From: Microcoleus sp. AS-A8
Lineage (GTDB): Bacteria; Cyanobacteriota; Cyanobacteriia; Cyanobacteriales; Coleofasciculaceae
Assembly (NCBI GenBank): GCA_039962225.1
Contig: JAMPKV010000034.1
Location: forward strand, 1-57,050
Reading direction: 5' to 3'
Length of the DNA stretch: 57,050 bases
The notes under the pieces were generated by a model. That model did no database searches and was not told where the DNA came from. It saw only the letters and a program-made list of their open reading frames with translations. Below are positions 18,419 through 28,184 of the stretch, piece by piece (within the stretch, counting starts at the first letter, position 1; each line of letters starts with the position of its first letter). The position numbers and the translations under genes were made by a program.

Positions 18419-19621
18419 TTGCCAAACAACAGAACCTCGATGAAGTCTATCTTTTCACCTGTCCAACAGTTACTGATTACTTGGCTACTTGTCTTAGTGA
18501 CAGGCTGGGTAACGCTGAATGCCCTGAGCTATGTGGGTGAATTAATCAGTATTTTGCTCACAGCGGCTCTAGTTGCCTTTTTGCTCAACTATGCTGTCGC
18601 TGTTGTTGAACCCTTCTTGCCTCGGAGTTTGGCGGCTGTACTCGTCTATTTAGGAGCGGCGATTGCCGTTGTGTTCATTGCCCTAACCCTTGTACCGCCT
18701 GTATTTAACCAAGGGCGACAATTGGTAACGAACTTACCCTCGCTGCTGGAACAAGGTCAACAACAGTTGGCCAGCTTCCAAGACTGGAGTGTGGCGCACA
18801 ATTTGCCGTTTGATGTGCGGATTCTAGCCTCCCAACTATTGGCGCGGGTACAAGCTCAAGCAGAAGCGATCGCGTCTACGGGTGTCGGCTTAGTCGTCGG
18901 TACATTTAACTGGTTTTTGGATTTGATTTTAATCCTGGTGATTTCGTTTTACATGCTCATTGATGGTGAGCGGGTTTGGCGAGGTCTAACGAGTTTACTG
19001 TCCCCAACCATTCGAGATGAGTTAACCCAATCCCTGGAGCGCAATTTACAACGGTTTGTTACGGGTCAGCTACTGTTGGGTTTGTTTATGGCCGTGACCC
19101 TCACACCCACCTTTTGGGCGCTCAATGTTCCTTTTTTCCTGCTTTTTGCCGTTTTTATCGGGTTAATGGAAGTCATTCCGTTTATCGGCGCGACCTTGGG
19201 GATTGCCACCGTGGTGATTGTGGTGGCGTTTATCGACTGGTGGTTAGCGCTGGAAGTGTTGGGAATTGCGATCGCAATCCAACAGGTCAAAGATAATTTA
19301 ATTGCGCCCCGGATTATGGGCAACTTAACGGGTTTATCCCCCGTGATTATCTTTATATCTCTGCTTTTGGGAGCCAGAGTGGGAGGGCTTTTGGGAGTGA
19401 TTTTGGCGATTCCCTTAACAGGTGTGGTAAAAAGCCTTGTCGAGATTGTCCTTGACCCCACACTACCCCCGCAAACTGGCACATTCTTTCACAATCCTCT
19501 GAGCAACAATAGCCTCAAGCGGTCGCTCGCTCCAGCTCTGGGTAAACAGGCAGAGAACCAGGGGTATACGGTTTCGACTCGCCTTGAGTCCAAACGTGAT
19601 AGCGGGACGATCAGTGATTAA
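18419..19621 (+). CDS. AI-2E/TqsA-family (UPF0118) membrane transporter
   Basis: The 400-residue protein has about eight hydrophobic segments and the AI-2E family layout: a first pair of helices (LLITWLLVLVTGWVTL, SILLTAALVAFLLNYAV), a soluble middle region (GRQLVTNLPSLLEQGQQQLA) and a C-terminal bundle with PRIMGNLTGLSPVIIF and GGLLGVILAIPLTG. Family members are permeases, some linked to autoinducer-2 or ion export; the substrate here is unknown. The TTG start at 18419 has AAGGGGAG five bases upstream; an ATG at 18440 is the alternative. Confidence 0.85.
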   Translation: MPNNRTSMKSIFSPVQQLLITWLLVLVTGWVTLNALSYVGELISILLTAALVAFLLNYAVAVVEPFLPRSLAAVLVYLGAAIAVVFIALTLVPPVFNQGRQLVTNLPSLLEQGQQQLASFQDWSVAHNLPFDVRILASQLLARVQAQAEAIASTGVGLVVGTFNWFLDLILILVISFYMLIDGERVWRGLTSLLSPTIRDELTQSLERNLQRFVTGQLLLGLFMAVTLTPTFWALNVPFFLLFAVFIGLMEVIPFIGATLGIATVVIVVAFIDWWLALEVLGIAIAIQQVKDNLIAPRIMGNLTGLSPVIIFISLLLGARVGGLLGVILAIPLTGVVKSLVEIVLDPTLPPQTGTFFHNPLSNNSLKRSLAPALGKQAENQGYTVSTRLESKRDSGTISD

Positions 19622-19694
19622 ACTCATCTTCTGTTCAGTAGGATAGTCTGATTGGACGTTGTAGCATCGACCAATCCAGAGAAGAGCATTCATC

Positions 19695-20678
19695 ATGTTG
19701 TACGAGCGAGAGAAACAGGTAGCCATAGCAGCCGTGGTGACGGCTGGCAAGTTATGTGAACAAGTGCGTCGAGAACAAGGCTCGTTAGCAATCGCCAAAC
19801 CGGATCGCACTCCTGTAACTGTGGCTGACTTCAGCGCCCAAGCGATAATTTGTCAAGCCCTAGGAGAAGCGTTTCCCAATGACCCCGTGATTGGTGAAGA
19901 AGATTCCACCTTGTTGCGAACCCAAACCGATCAGTTGGCACGGGTGACCCAATACGTTCAGGCTTACCTACCCAGTGCGACGCCTGAGTCCGTTGCGACT
20001 TGGATTGATCGAGGGAATGCTCAAGTCAAATCTCGATACTGGACTTTAGACCCCATTGATGGCACAAAAGGATATATCCGAGGTGACCAATATGCGATCG
20101 CCTTAGCGCTGGTTGAGGCGGGTGAGTTAAAACTCGGTCTTTTAGGTTGCCCTGCTTTACCCGTTGATTTGACCCAACCGGATGGAGAACGGGGTGTTCT
20201 GTTTGTAGCCGTGCGGGGTCAGGGAGCCACGATGATTCCCTTAGCCGGAGGTGCGCCACGTCCGCTTCGCGTTACCGACGCTTCGGAGGAGAGTTTACGC
20301 CGATTAGCCAAGAGTATTGTATCGGAGCATAGTAATCCCACGTTACAAGAAGCGGTGGTGCAAGCTATAGGACTGACGGCTCCCCCGTGGCAGCTCGATT
20401 CTCAAGCAAAATATGGTGTAGTCGCACGAGGTGAAGCGGCTCTCTATCTCCGTCTACCTTTTCCGATTACTTCAGAAAAACGGCAAAATACTTGGGATCA
20501 TGCCGCCGGAGTGATTATGGTCGAAGAAGCGGGGGGACGGGTAACGGATATGTATGGTCAGCCTTTAGATTTTTCCTTCGGAGCCAAGCTGGTGAATAAT
20601 CAGGGAATTATAGCCAGTAATGGGTTGATTCATGAGGCTGTATTGGCAGCCGTGGCGAAGATGGCAAAGGAATCCTAG
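19695..20678 (+). CDS. 3'(2'),5'-bisphosphate nucleotidase (CysQ/HAL2 type)
   Basis: The protein has the inositol-monophosphatase superfamily motifs: IGEEDS, LDPIDGTKGYIRG (metal and phosphate binding) and TWDHAAGVIMVEEAGG. At 327 residues and with GDQYAIALALVE it is closest to the HAL2/SAL1 branch, which splits 3'-phosphoadenosine 5'-phosphate into AMP and phosphate during sulfate assimilation. It is followed 80 bp later by the methionine-salvage gene mtnD on the same strand, so both may belong to sulfur metabolism. Confidence 0.87.
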   Translation: MLYEREKQVAIAAVVTAGKLCEQVRREQGSLAIAKPDRTPVTVADFSAQAIICQALGEAFPNDPVIGEEDSTLLRTQTDQLARVTQYVQAYLPSATPESVATWIDRGNAQVKSRYWTLDPIDGTKGYIRGDQYAIALALVEAGELKLGLLGCPALPVDLTQPDGERGVLFVAVRGQGATMIPLAGGAPRPLRVTDASEESLRRLAKSIVSEHSNPTLQEAVVQAIGLTAPPWQLDSQAKYGVVARGEAALYLRLPFPITSEKRQNTWDHAAGVIMVEEAGGRVTDMYGQPLDFSFGAKLVNNQGIIASNGLIHEAVLAAVAKMAKES

Positions 20679-20758
20679 CCGTCAGGTTACCCTGTGTTCT
20701 AATGTCGAGCAATTATCATGAGAGATGGTGCCTAACTCTTGCAACCTGGAGGTGTATT

Positions 20759-21313
20759 GTGGCAATTTTGCGACTGGAAGATGGGACAACCTACACTGAG
20801 CTGGATGATCTTGACCGGGAATTGGCTCCTCTGAATGTTCAGCTCAATCGATGGCCGATCGGGGATAATCCAGAAATTCACGCCTTACTCGCGAAAGACG
20901 CATTGAGCGATGAACAGAAGGAACAGGTACTCCAAGCACTGGATAAGTACTTTGAACAACTCAAAATTTCGGCTGGCTATCAATCCCGTGACTTAGTGGT
21001 GCTGCATCCACAAGTACCGAATCTCGACACCCTCCTGTCCAAATTCGACCGTTGTCATTACCACGCTGATGACGAAGTTCGCTATATCGTTGCAGGTGAG
21101 GGCGTCTTTGGCTTTGTGCGTCCGGATGGTAGCCAGGTGGAAGTGACGGTGCAACCGGAAGAATACATCAATGTTCCCGCCAACACGGAACACTGGTTTT
21201 ATCTGACTTCATCACGACGGATTAAAGCGGTACGTTACTTCACCACGACTGAAGGTTGGGTTCCAGAGTACACGGATAGCGACATTAAATTCCGCACTGC
21301 CGCCGTTGTTTGA
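20759..21313 (+). CDS. mtnD: Acireductone dioxygenase (methionine salvage)
   Basis: The enzyme converts acireductone to 2-oxo-4-methylthiobutyrate and formate, the last step before methionine. The cupin metal site is visible: HYHADDEVRYIV (HxHxxxxE-type cluster) and a later His in VPANTEHWF. I chose the GTG start at 20759 because GGAGGT (20748-20753) lies at good spacing and the family's MAILRLEDG start follows; the longer frame from 20702 adds an unlikely leader. mtnW, mtnX and mtnB lie 11-14 kb downstream. Confidence 0.93.
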   Translation: MAILRLEDGTTYTELDDLDRELAPLNVQLNRWPIGDNPEIHALLAKDALSDEQKEQVLQALDKYFEQLKISAGYQSRDLVVLHPQVPNLDTLLSKFDRCHYHADDEVRYIVAGEGVFGFVRPDGSQVEVTVQPEEYINVPANTEHWFYLTSSRRIKAVRYFTTTEGWVPEYTDSDIKFRTAAVV

Positions 21314-21394
21314 GGCGATCGCTCACACCGATTTGCATTGAAGAAGGCAGAAGAGGGAAGGCAGAAGGCAGAAGTTTCCGTTATATAACCAATA

Positions 21395-21418
21395 GGGACA
21401 CGAGTTAATTCGTGCCCC
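21395..21418. terminator. Hairpin between convergent mtnD and thiC
   Basis: GGGACACGA and TCGTGCCCC can pair (one A-C mismatch) around GTTAAT. It lies between the stops of two convergent genes. Just before it (about 21340-21375) are GAAGGCAGAAG repeats of the kind scattered between cyanobacterial genes. Confidence 0.5.
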
Positions 21419-21446
21419 TTAAAAACTTGAGTTTGTGATTGTTTTT

Positions 21447-22832
<1,386 letters not shown>

Positions 22833-22840
22833 CTATTAAG

Positions 22841-22918
22841 AGCTTCCCTCCGCCGGTATTAACCGGACTCAGGTGCAAAGGGTGTAATCTCAGCCTGGTT
22901 GCTCAGGCACCCCTAGCT
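22841..22918 (-). ncRNA. TPP riboswitch (THI element) of thiC
   Basis: Reading the minus strand from about 22918: GGGGTGCC, then GGCTGAGAT, ACCC, CCTGA, the GGTTAATACC hairpin and GGCGGAGGGA. These are the conserved parts of the thiamine pyrophosphate aptamer in correct order. The aptamer ends about 20 bases before the thiC ATG, so it probably controls translation start by hiding the GAGGGA-type region, although termination cannot be excluded. Confidence 0.93.
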
Positions 22919-23114
22919 ATGGTTGAGGATTGTATCACCCTAATTGGGCGGATTGGACTAGGTTGGGGAATTTTTAACGAATTGAGGTAATTCGTAATAG
23001 GGGGGAGTGTTTGGGAGTCTGGGATGATGGAGGGCGATCGCATTTTGGTGAGCATTGAGTTATCAGGCTAAAGTTGAGGGAAGATAAGTTAGCCCAATCT
23101 GTGAATGCATATAT

Positions 23115-23900
23115 ATGGATGCACAGTTGAAAGCAGAACTCAAGCAGAGCATTGAAGCTTCTATCCGAAGATTTTTTCAACGCAAGAAGGTCAAGGTTAC
23201 TCATGTACTTGACCTTATTTTCCCTGTAGAACGGCGAATCCGATCTCTAATAGGGGGCTTAGAAACTAGCCTGGGTACTACTGTCTGGGAACCAGTCGCA
23301 AAAGTTTTAGCGAAAGCCAATGATTTCACAATTGAAGACAGGAAGCTTTTGATGCCAGAACCTTTTCCACAAGTCTTATCTGAAGCAATCGATAAGTTAA
23401 GACGGCTTCGCGAAAGTAAGTCTACATGGATATCAATGGATGAGTGTGTCGAACAGATGAGAAATGCAGCACAGAGAATTGATAGAAGTAATTTAAGCTA
23501 TATAGCTCCACCAGCGGGCAAGGGGGTAGATGTCTATCTATCTAAAGATGGAAGAGAATATGTTTTCGACATAAAAACTGTCCAACCCAATCAAGGTGAC
23601 GGACTAAAATTCAACTCACAGCTTCTTGAGTGGTATGCTTACAGGCTGTGCCAAGATCCCTCTGCAAATTTTGAAGCTCGTATAGCTTTTCCGTTCAATC
23701 CATACTCAGATGATTGGTGGAATCATCAAGGCAAAAGAGCCTATCCACTTGAGAAAGGAAAAGATGCGTGGGTTCAAGATGAATTCTGGGACTTTTGCTC
23801 AGGTCACAGTAATACTTGGGTTGATATATTACATGTTTTTGAGCAACTGGGGCAAGAAAATTTTGGCGAGCAATTTAACGATATTTTTTACCCCAGGTAA
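23115..23900 (+). CDS. TdeIII-like type II restriction endonuclease
   Basis: The 261-residue protein looks like the TdeIII restriction endonuclease family. A PD-(D/E)xK-type site can be read: D139 in KGVDVYLS, then D152 and K154 in YVFDIKT, each at the end of a beta strand. The partner is the m5C methyltransferase on the opposite strand, whose last codons overlap the end of this gene by 13 bp. TdeIII cuts GGNCC, so that site is a guess for this pair. A weakly conserved N-terminal helical part precedes the nuclease core. Confidence 0.75.
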   Translation: MDAQLKAELKQSIEASIRRFFQRKKVKVTHVLDLIFPVERRIRSLIGGLETSLGTTVWEPVAKVLAKANDFTIEDRKLLMPEPFPQVLSEAIDKLRRLRESKSTWISMDECVEQMRNAAQRIDRSNLSYIAPPAGKGVDVYLSKDGREYVFDIKTVQPNQGDGLKFNSQLLEWYAYRLCQDPSANFEARIAFPFNPYSDDWWNHQGKRAYPLEKGKDAWVQDEFWDFCSGHSNTWVDILHVFEQLGQENFGEQFNDIFYPR

Positions 23901-24943
23901 TCTTCATGTGAGCCACTGAGTAGAGCATTAACTATAGAACGTCCCAGATGATTAGCAAAATTCACAGGAACGGCATTGCCAATTTGCTTATACTTAGAGC
24001 CTACACCACCTATGAATTCCCAATCATCAGGAAATGTTTGAATTCTGGCATACTCTCTTACTGTAAACGGTCTAGTTTCATCGGGATGACAACGCTCCGT
24101 TTGTTTTTGTGACGGTGAAGTAGTAAGAGTTAGGCTTGGCTCATCCCAAGAGATTCGACGTGCCATACCTGTTCGCCCACCTGTGAGATAATAGCTTTTC
24201 ATCATGAAGCTTTTTTGGATATCTTCTGGCAAATCTCGCCAACAACCACCGGGTGGAACTAAAGCTAAAACTTTGGCTCTCTTAGGGCTATATTTCATTC
24301 CCTCAGAAGGTGGAACATCTTTTAGGGCATCTCTTAAAGTAAGAATCTTTGGAGAGGGTGCAGGATACTGAAAACGAATACCTGGGCGAGTACCAATAAT
24401 AATGATTCTTTCTCGCTTCTGTGGAACGTCATAATTAACGGCATTCAGTAAACGATACTGAACGTTATAACCTAGAGATCCCAGGACAGATAGAACGGTT
24501 TTGAGAGTTTTACCGTTTTGATGACTGATTAAACCTCTTACATTTTCCGCTAAAAAAAGTTTAGGTTGTATCTCTTTAATACAACGGGCAAACTCATAAA
24601 ATAAAGTACCACGGGTGTCTTCAAATCCTAAACCCTTACCTGCATAACTGAAGGCTTGGCAAGGAAAACCTCCCGTCACAACATCTGCACTCATGCCTTC
24701 AAAAGATACTTTAGAAACATCAGCATGAATCACATTCCAATCTGGACGGTTATGTCGAAGCGTCGCTACAGCATCTTTATCAATTTCGATGAGTGCTTTA
24801 GCTTTTAAGCCAGCTTTTTCCAGTCCAAGTGCTAAACCACCAGCCCCTGCAAATAGCTCAATGACAGTTGCTGTCGTAGTAATTGGTGCTTTAACCTTTT
24901 GATCTGCGTAGGGCAGTTCAAACAAATCTAGCTGCTGGTACAT
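23888..24943 (-). CDS. DNA (cytosine-5)-methyltransferase
   Basis: The protein carries the m5C methyltransferase motifs in order: FAGAGGLALGLEKAG (I), GGFPCQAFS with the catalytic Cys (IV), AENVRGL (VI), QKRERIIIIG (VIII), a target-recognition region of about 90 residues (GGRTGMARRISWDEPSLTLT), and IGNAVPV (X). It protects DNA against the overlapping endonuclease gene. ATG at 24943 and TTG at 24949 are both possible starts. Its promoter (TTGACA, 17 bp, TTTAAT) lies just upstream and contains two TTAGCTAA boxes. Confidence 0.93.
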   Translation of the reverse strand: MYQQLDLFELPYADQKVKAPITTTATVIELFAGAGGLALGLEKAGLKAKALIEIDKDAVATLRHNRPDWNVIHADVSKVSFEGMSADVVTGGFPCQAFSYAGKGLGFEDTRGTLFYEFARCIKEIQPKLFLAENVRGLISHQNGKTLKTVLSVLGSLGYNVQYRLLNAVNYDVPQKRERIIIIGTRPGIRFQYPAPSPKILTLRDALKDVPPSEGMKYSPKRAKVLALVPPGGCWRDLPEDIQKSFMMKSYYLTGGRTGMARRISWDEPSLTLTTSPSQKQTERCHPDETRPFTVREYARIQTFPDDWEFIGGVGSKYKQIGNAVPVNFANHLGRSIVNALLSGSHEDYLG

Positions 24944-24973
24944 ACTCAAGCAGGGATGGACTGTATATCATTT

Positions 24974-25027
24974 ATTAAATTAGCTAATTAGCTAATTGTC
25001 AACGCAGCTATTTAGCTAAGGTATACT
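24974..25027. promoter_or_regulatory. Methyltransferase promoter with TTAGCTAA operator boxes
   Basis: On the minus strand TTGACA (25002-24997) and TTTAAT (24979-24974) are 17 bp apart, a near-consensus promoter for the methyltransferase gene. The 17-bp spacer holds two abutting palindromes TTAGCTAA (24980-24987 and 24988-24995). A third copy is at 25012-25019, next to TATACT (25022-25027), a likely -10 of the divergent small gene. The layout suits a ribbon-helix-helix repressor binding tandem boxes. Confidence 0.75.
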
Positions 25028-25059
25028 GAGAAGCAAAGTTGTTCACTCAAATAGGGCAA

Positions 25060-25263
25060 ATGGCACAGACGCAAAGAAAGCCTGTATATGTACAGCCCGA
25101 ACACCACGATATCTTAAGACGCATCGCCTATGAGCAACGGTGTCAAATCTCAGACGTGCTAGATGCAGTATTAGAGCAAGCGAATTGGAAAAAAATTGAA
25201 GAGGAGGCAAGTAATAAGCCTGTACAGAGAGCTAGGGAGCGGGGCGGCAGCTACAAAATATAA
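25060..25263 (+). CDS. Ribbon-helix-helix-like small regulator, 67 aa
   Basis: The start KPVYVQPEHHDILRRIAYEQ, then ISDVLDAVLEQA, fits a ribbon-helix-helix DNA-binding domain: one beta strand, then two helices. Such proteins dimerise and bind short palindromes, often as antitoxins or repressors. The gene is divergent from the methyltransferase gene across three TTAGCTAA boxes. No toxin gene is adjacent, so control of the R-M genes or itself is my preferred reading. ATG at 25060 follows AGGG; a TTG at 25039 would add seven residues. Confidence 0.65.
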   Translation: MAQTQRKPVYVQPEHHDILRRIAYEQRCQISDVLDAVLEQANWKKIEEEASNKPVQRARERGGSYKI

Positions 25264-25357
25264 GTATCTAGATTACTGGAACTGAACACCTTGTCAAGAA
25301 TTCCAGTAACAACGTATTCTTTCCACAATACGCGATCGCACAAATCAAGCATCCTCT

Positions 25358-25963
25358 TCAACCTCCCTCACCCCGAATCACAGCTTCAAACTCCTGCACG
25401 GCATCGTACTGATCAGGCTGTCCAAGATAACGCAGTAACAAAGCTAAATCTAAATCTGGAAAAAAGGTACTCCGGGAAACCTCTTCATAATCTCCCTCTT
25501 TCAAGCGGAAAACTTTTAGCTGATTAGACTTCCAGAACCAAATTTCAGGAACTTTCATCGGCTTAAATAGTTCTCGTATAGTGATAGTCCCACTGGTGAC
25601 GATGATTTCAATAACAATATCAGGAACATCTTTCTTACTGCCAATACTGTAAGAATCATCAGGTGTACCGGAGGCATACCCAGGTGATTCTAGAGTGAAT
25701 CCACCACGCTTGTAAAATCGGATACGCTTTTCTCTCATGTAAGCTTCTAACAGCAAACCAAGAGTACTTTTGATATCCTCATGTTCTTCACCAATGGGTG
25801 ACCTAATTTCTAACACCCCTGATAAATATGACAGTTTGACATCTCGGTTGTCGTTTAGCTGTGCTTCTATCGCTTTAAACTTTTCCCAGGTGATACCATA
25901 CAGAGTCACAAGTTTTTCCTCAGTTGGCTGACGGGCGGGTTTATCTAAAAGTTGGGGATTCAT
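25358..25963 (-). CDS. Uma2-family (DUF820) putative endonuclease
   Basis: The 201-residue protein has the Uma2 layout: YLSGVLEIRSPIGEEHE, a helix with LLLEAYMREKRIRFYKRGGFTL, and the acidic PD...E residues of the PD-(D/E)xK fold in KKDVPDIVIEIIVTSG. Uma2 proteins are very abundant in cyanobacteria and their role is unknown. It is convergent with the small regulator gene and lies 95 bp from its end. Confidence 0.87.
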   Translation of the reverse strand: MNPQLLDKPARQPTEEKLVTLYGITWEKFKAIEAQLNDNRDVKLSYLSGVLEIRSPIGEEHEDIKSTLGLLLEAYMREKRIRFYKRGGFTLESPGYASGTPDDSYSIGSKKDVPDIVIEIIVTSGTITIRELFKPMKVPEIWFWKSNQLKVFRLKEGDYEEVSRSTFFPDLDLALLLRYLGQPDQYDAVQEFEAVIRGEGG

Positions 25964-26002
25964 GAAATTAATACTCCCTTTATAGACTGATGGTGTTACA
26001 AA

Positions 26003-26776
26003 TTAAGGAATGGCTCCAAAGGACACATCGAGAATCACAAACTTATCCCAACCGGGTGCATCAAAATGCCACCATTCTGTCGGTAAAGGTATAAACCCAT
26101 ATTTTTTCATTGCATCCTCAAGCACCTTACGATTTTTCTTCGCTTGAGCGCTTGCACCTGCGTAATTTCTGTGCGCTTTCACTGTAAAATCATCAAAGCC
26201 AGTTGGCATTTCTAATTCTTTGCCATTCCGATCAACTAGCGTTAGATCAACAGCAGCTCCGCGATTATGCCGAGAGCCATTCTTGGGATTCGCCACATAG
26301 CGAGAATCAGGCTTAACTTGCCACATTAATTTTTGCACCGAAAGAGGTCTATAACAGTCATAAACCTTCAGTCCCAATCCTTTTTTTTCCAAATCTTGTT
26401 GAACTTGTGAGAGTCTTCTTGCCGCTGCACCTCTAAGCACACATCTTGCCGTTGGGTACAATTTGCGCTTCAAAAAATTATTGGTCGTTGCATAGCGAAT
26501 ATCGAGAGCAATCTTAGAATTAACTTTGCGAATATCAATGAGTCGTGCATCATAAGGAAGAGGAGCTTGAGCAACCTGCTGAGGTGAAGTGATCAGAGGT
26601 AAGGATAACTCTGATTCACTCACACTCTCTGCCTGAGTCGGTGTGCTTATGAGAGTATTATTTGTAGCAATGGATAAAGCCTCAGACTTAAGACTCAGGC
26701 TAAATGAAGTTAATAAAGCGCTAACTAAGCCTAGTATGAAGCTTATTACCATCCATTTTGATCCGCGATTCATCAT
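26003..26776 (-). CDS. D-alanyl-D-alanine dipeptidase (VanX/DdpX-like, M15)
   Basis: The N-terminal 45 residues hold one hydrophobic helix (WMVISFILGLVSALLTSF), a signal anchor or signal peptide, so the enzyme acts in the periplasm. The catalytic domain (about 75-257) has the Zn ligands of family M15: SRHNRGAAVDLTLV (H, D) and EWWHFD (general base E and H), plus YDCYRPLSVQ. It probably trims D-Ala-D-Ala or peptidoglycan peptides. Confidence 0.9.
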   Translation of the reverse strand: MMNRGSKWMVISFILGLVSALLTSFSLSLKSEALSIATNNTLISTPTQAESVSESELSLPLITSPQQVAQAPLPYDARLIDIRKVNSKIALDIRYATTNNFLKRKLYPTARCVLRGAAARRLSQVQQDLEKKGLGLKVYDCYRPLSVQKLMWQVKPDSRYVANPKNGSRHNRGAAVDLTLVDRNGKELEMPTGFDDFTVKAHRNYAGASAQAKKNRKVLEDAMKKYGFIPLPTEWWHFDAPGWDKFVILDVSFGAIP

Positions 26777-26813
26777 TGTGATATCTCAAGATATAGCAGT
26801 TTTACTAAATACG

Positions 26814-26849
26814 TAGGTTGGGGTGAGCTACAGATCAACCCAACCTACA
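26814..26849. repeat. GTAGGTTGGG inverted repeat
   Basis: GTAGGTTGGG (26814-26823) and CCCAACCTAC (26840-26849) form a perfect 10-bp stem with a 16-base loop, between two genes on the minus strand. This kind of GTAGGTTGGG palindrome resembles common cyanobacterial intergenic repeats. Confidence 0.65.
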
Positions 26850-26962
26850 ATTTTTAACGGATTAGCCGGACATGATATCAGTCTGTTTGCAGAAATCAGC
26901 ATTGGCTTGGAAGTAAAGCATGTTTGTGGGTGTAGATAGGCAGCACAATAATTCAATTCCAA

Positions 26963-27946
26963 CTACTTTCGATCAAATGATGCAATCAAAGAATTGTTAG
27001 AGGTTAATAGTTGATTTAAAGTAACGATGGCGGTTGCCTGGGAACGAACATGAGCATCAATGAATAAACCAATCGCTTGGGCCATTAAATTTCGCAGTTG
27101 TTCTTCTGGTTTGCTAGCTGGAAAGTCTAAAAATACGGTACCCGTGGTGGCATCAATTGGATGGGCAACAGAAAAATGATTCGCTCCTTCCAGAAGGAGC
27201 AGATAACTATCACCTCTGCCACCCGCGAGTGCTTCCCGAAAGGTACGGATAACTGGAGTTTGAGGTTGTTCCCACATCAGTCCATAACGATGGCTGCTAT
27301 TATAAATAACTCCATCGCAGGTTCCTCCAATGAGTAGTAATGGCAAAGAATCAGGCAAGGGTAAGATTGTGCCTGGTTCATATCCGAGCTGTACAGTCGC
27401 TGCTGTATGTGCGCCATAGGCAAAAGCGGCTACAACTTGTGGGAAAAAACGTTCGTTTGCACTTTCAATTGCGACTCTACCTCCCGCAGAATGTCCACCT
27501 AGAATAATGTGGTTTAAGTCGAGCAAGCCAGCTAAAATCCCTTCAACTTGTAATTGCTCTAATGCTGCTATCAGGGTTGGTAACGCGGAGGCTGTCGGTC
27601 CTGTGCCATAGAGGTGTGGAGCCAACATCTTAATGTCAACCCCTGGAGTGAGAGCCACCATCCCAGGTAAATTTTCTGCAACCCAGGAAAACGTAACGAC
27701 CACAAGCCCACGCGAAGCCAATTTAACAGCCAGCCATTGATACAGTTCAGAACCACAGTTAATACCGTTGAAAAAAATGACGACCTTGAATGGCGAGTGT
27801 TGAGAATCAGCAGGAACAATACCCAGATTCTGTTCTTGGTCGCTGTCTGACATCTGGATTGGGTAGAAAACCTTGAGGTGAATAGTGTTGTAGGGGGAAG
27901 AAGCATCTTCAACTGTAGCAGCTCGGAAAAGTGATCGAACGTTCAT
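26963..27946 (-). CDS. Alpha/beta hydrolase, dienelactone-hydrolase-like
   Basis: The 327-residue protein has an alpha/beta hydrolase core: VVIFFNGINCGSELY (oxyanion region), the nucleophile elbow GHSAGG, an acid in GGTCDGVI and a His in EGANHFSVAHP. It resembles chlorophyllase or PAF-acetylhydrolase-like enzymes of cyanobacteria, without a signal peptide. The substrate is unknown. It stands alone between a VanX-like and a DnaJ-like gene. Confidence 0.8.
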   Translation of the reverse strand: MNVRSLFRAATVEDASSPYNTIHLKVFYPIQMSDSDQEQNLGIVPADSQHSPFKVVIFFNGINCGSELYQWLAVKLASRGLVVVTFSWVAENLPGMVALTPGVDIKMLAPHLYGTGPTASALPTLIAALEQLQVEGILAGLLDLNHIILGGHSAGGRVAIESANERFFPQVVAAFAYGAHTAATVQLGYEPGTILPLPDSLPLLLIGGTCDGVIYNSSHRYGLMWEQPQTPVIRTFREALAGGRGDSYLLLLEGANHFSVAHPIDATTGTVFLDFPASKPEEQLRNLMAQAIGLFIDAHVRSQATAIVTLNQLLTSNNSLIASFDRK

Positions 27947-28184
27947 AATATGTAGATTTCAGCTACTCAAATTCAGTATTAATGCGGTCTAACACCGTCT
28001 CTGCTTTCGTTATACCGCACTCGAACCTAACGCGATTCCCTCCGCCCGACCGGATGACTTGACTCAACCCAGCAATTGATCCCATTCTGTTGAGGTCACA
28101 TGAATTCAGGAGTAAAACAGCCCCAATACCCATGATATAGCGTTTAATCGGTCTTAACTTTTATGGCGATAGCTATAACAATTA

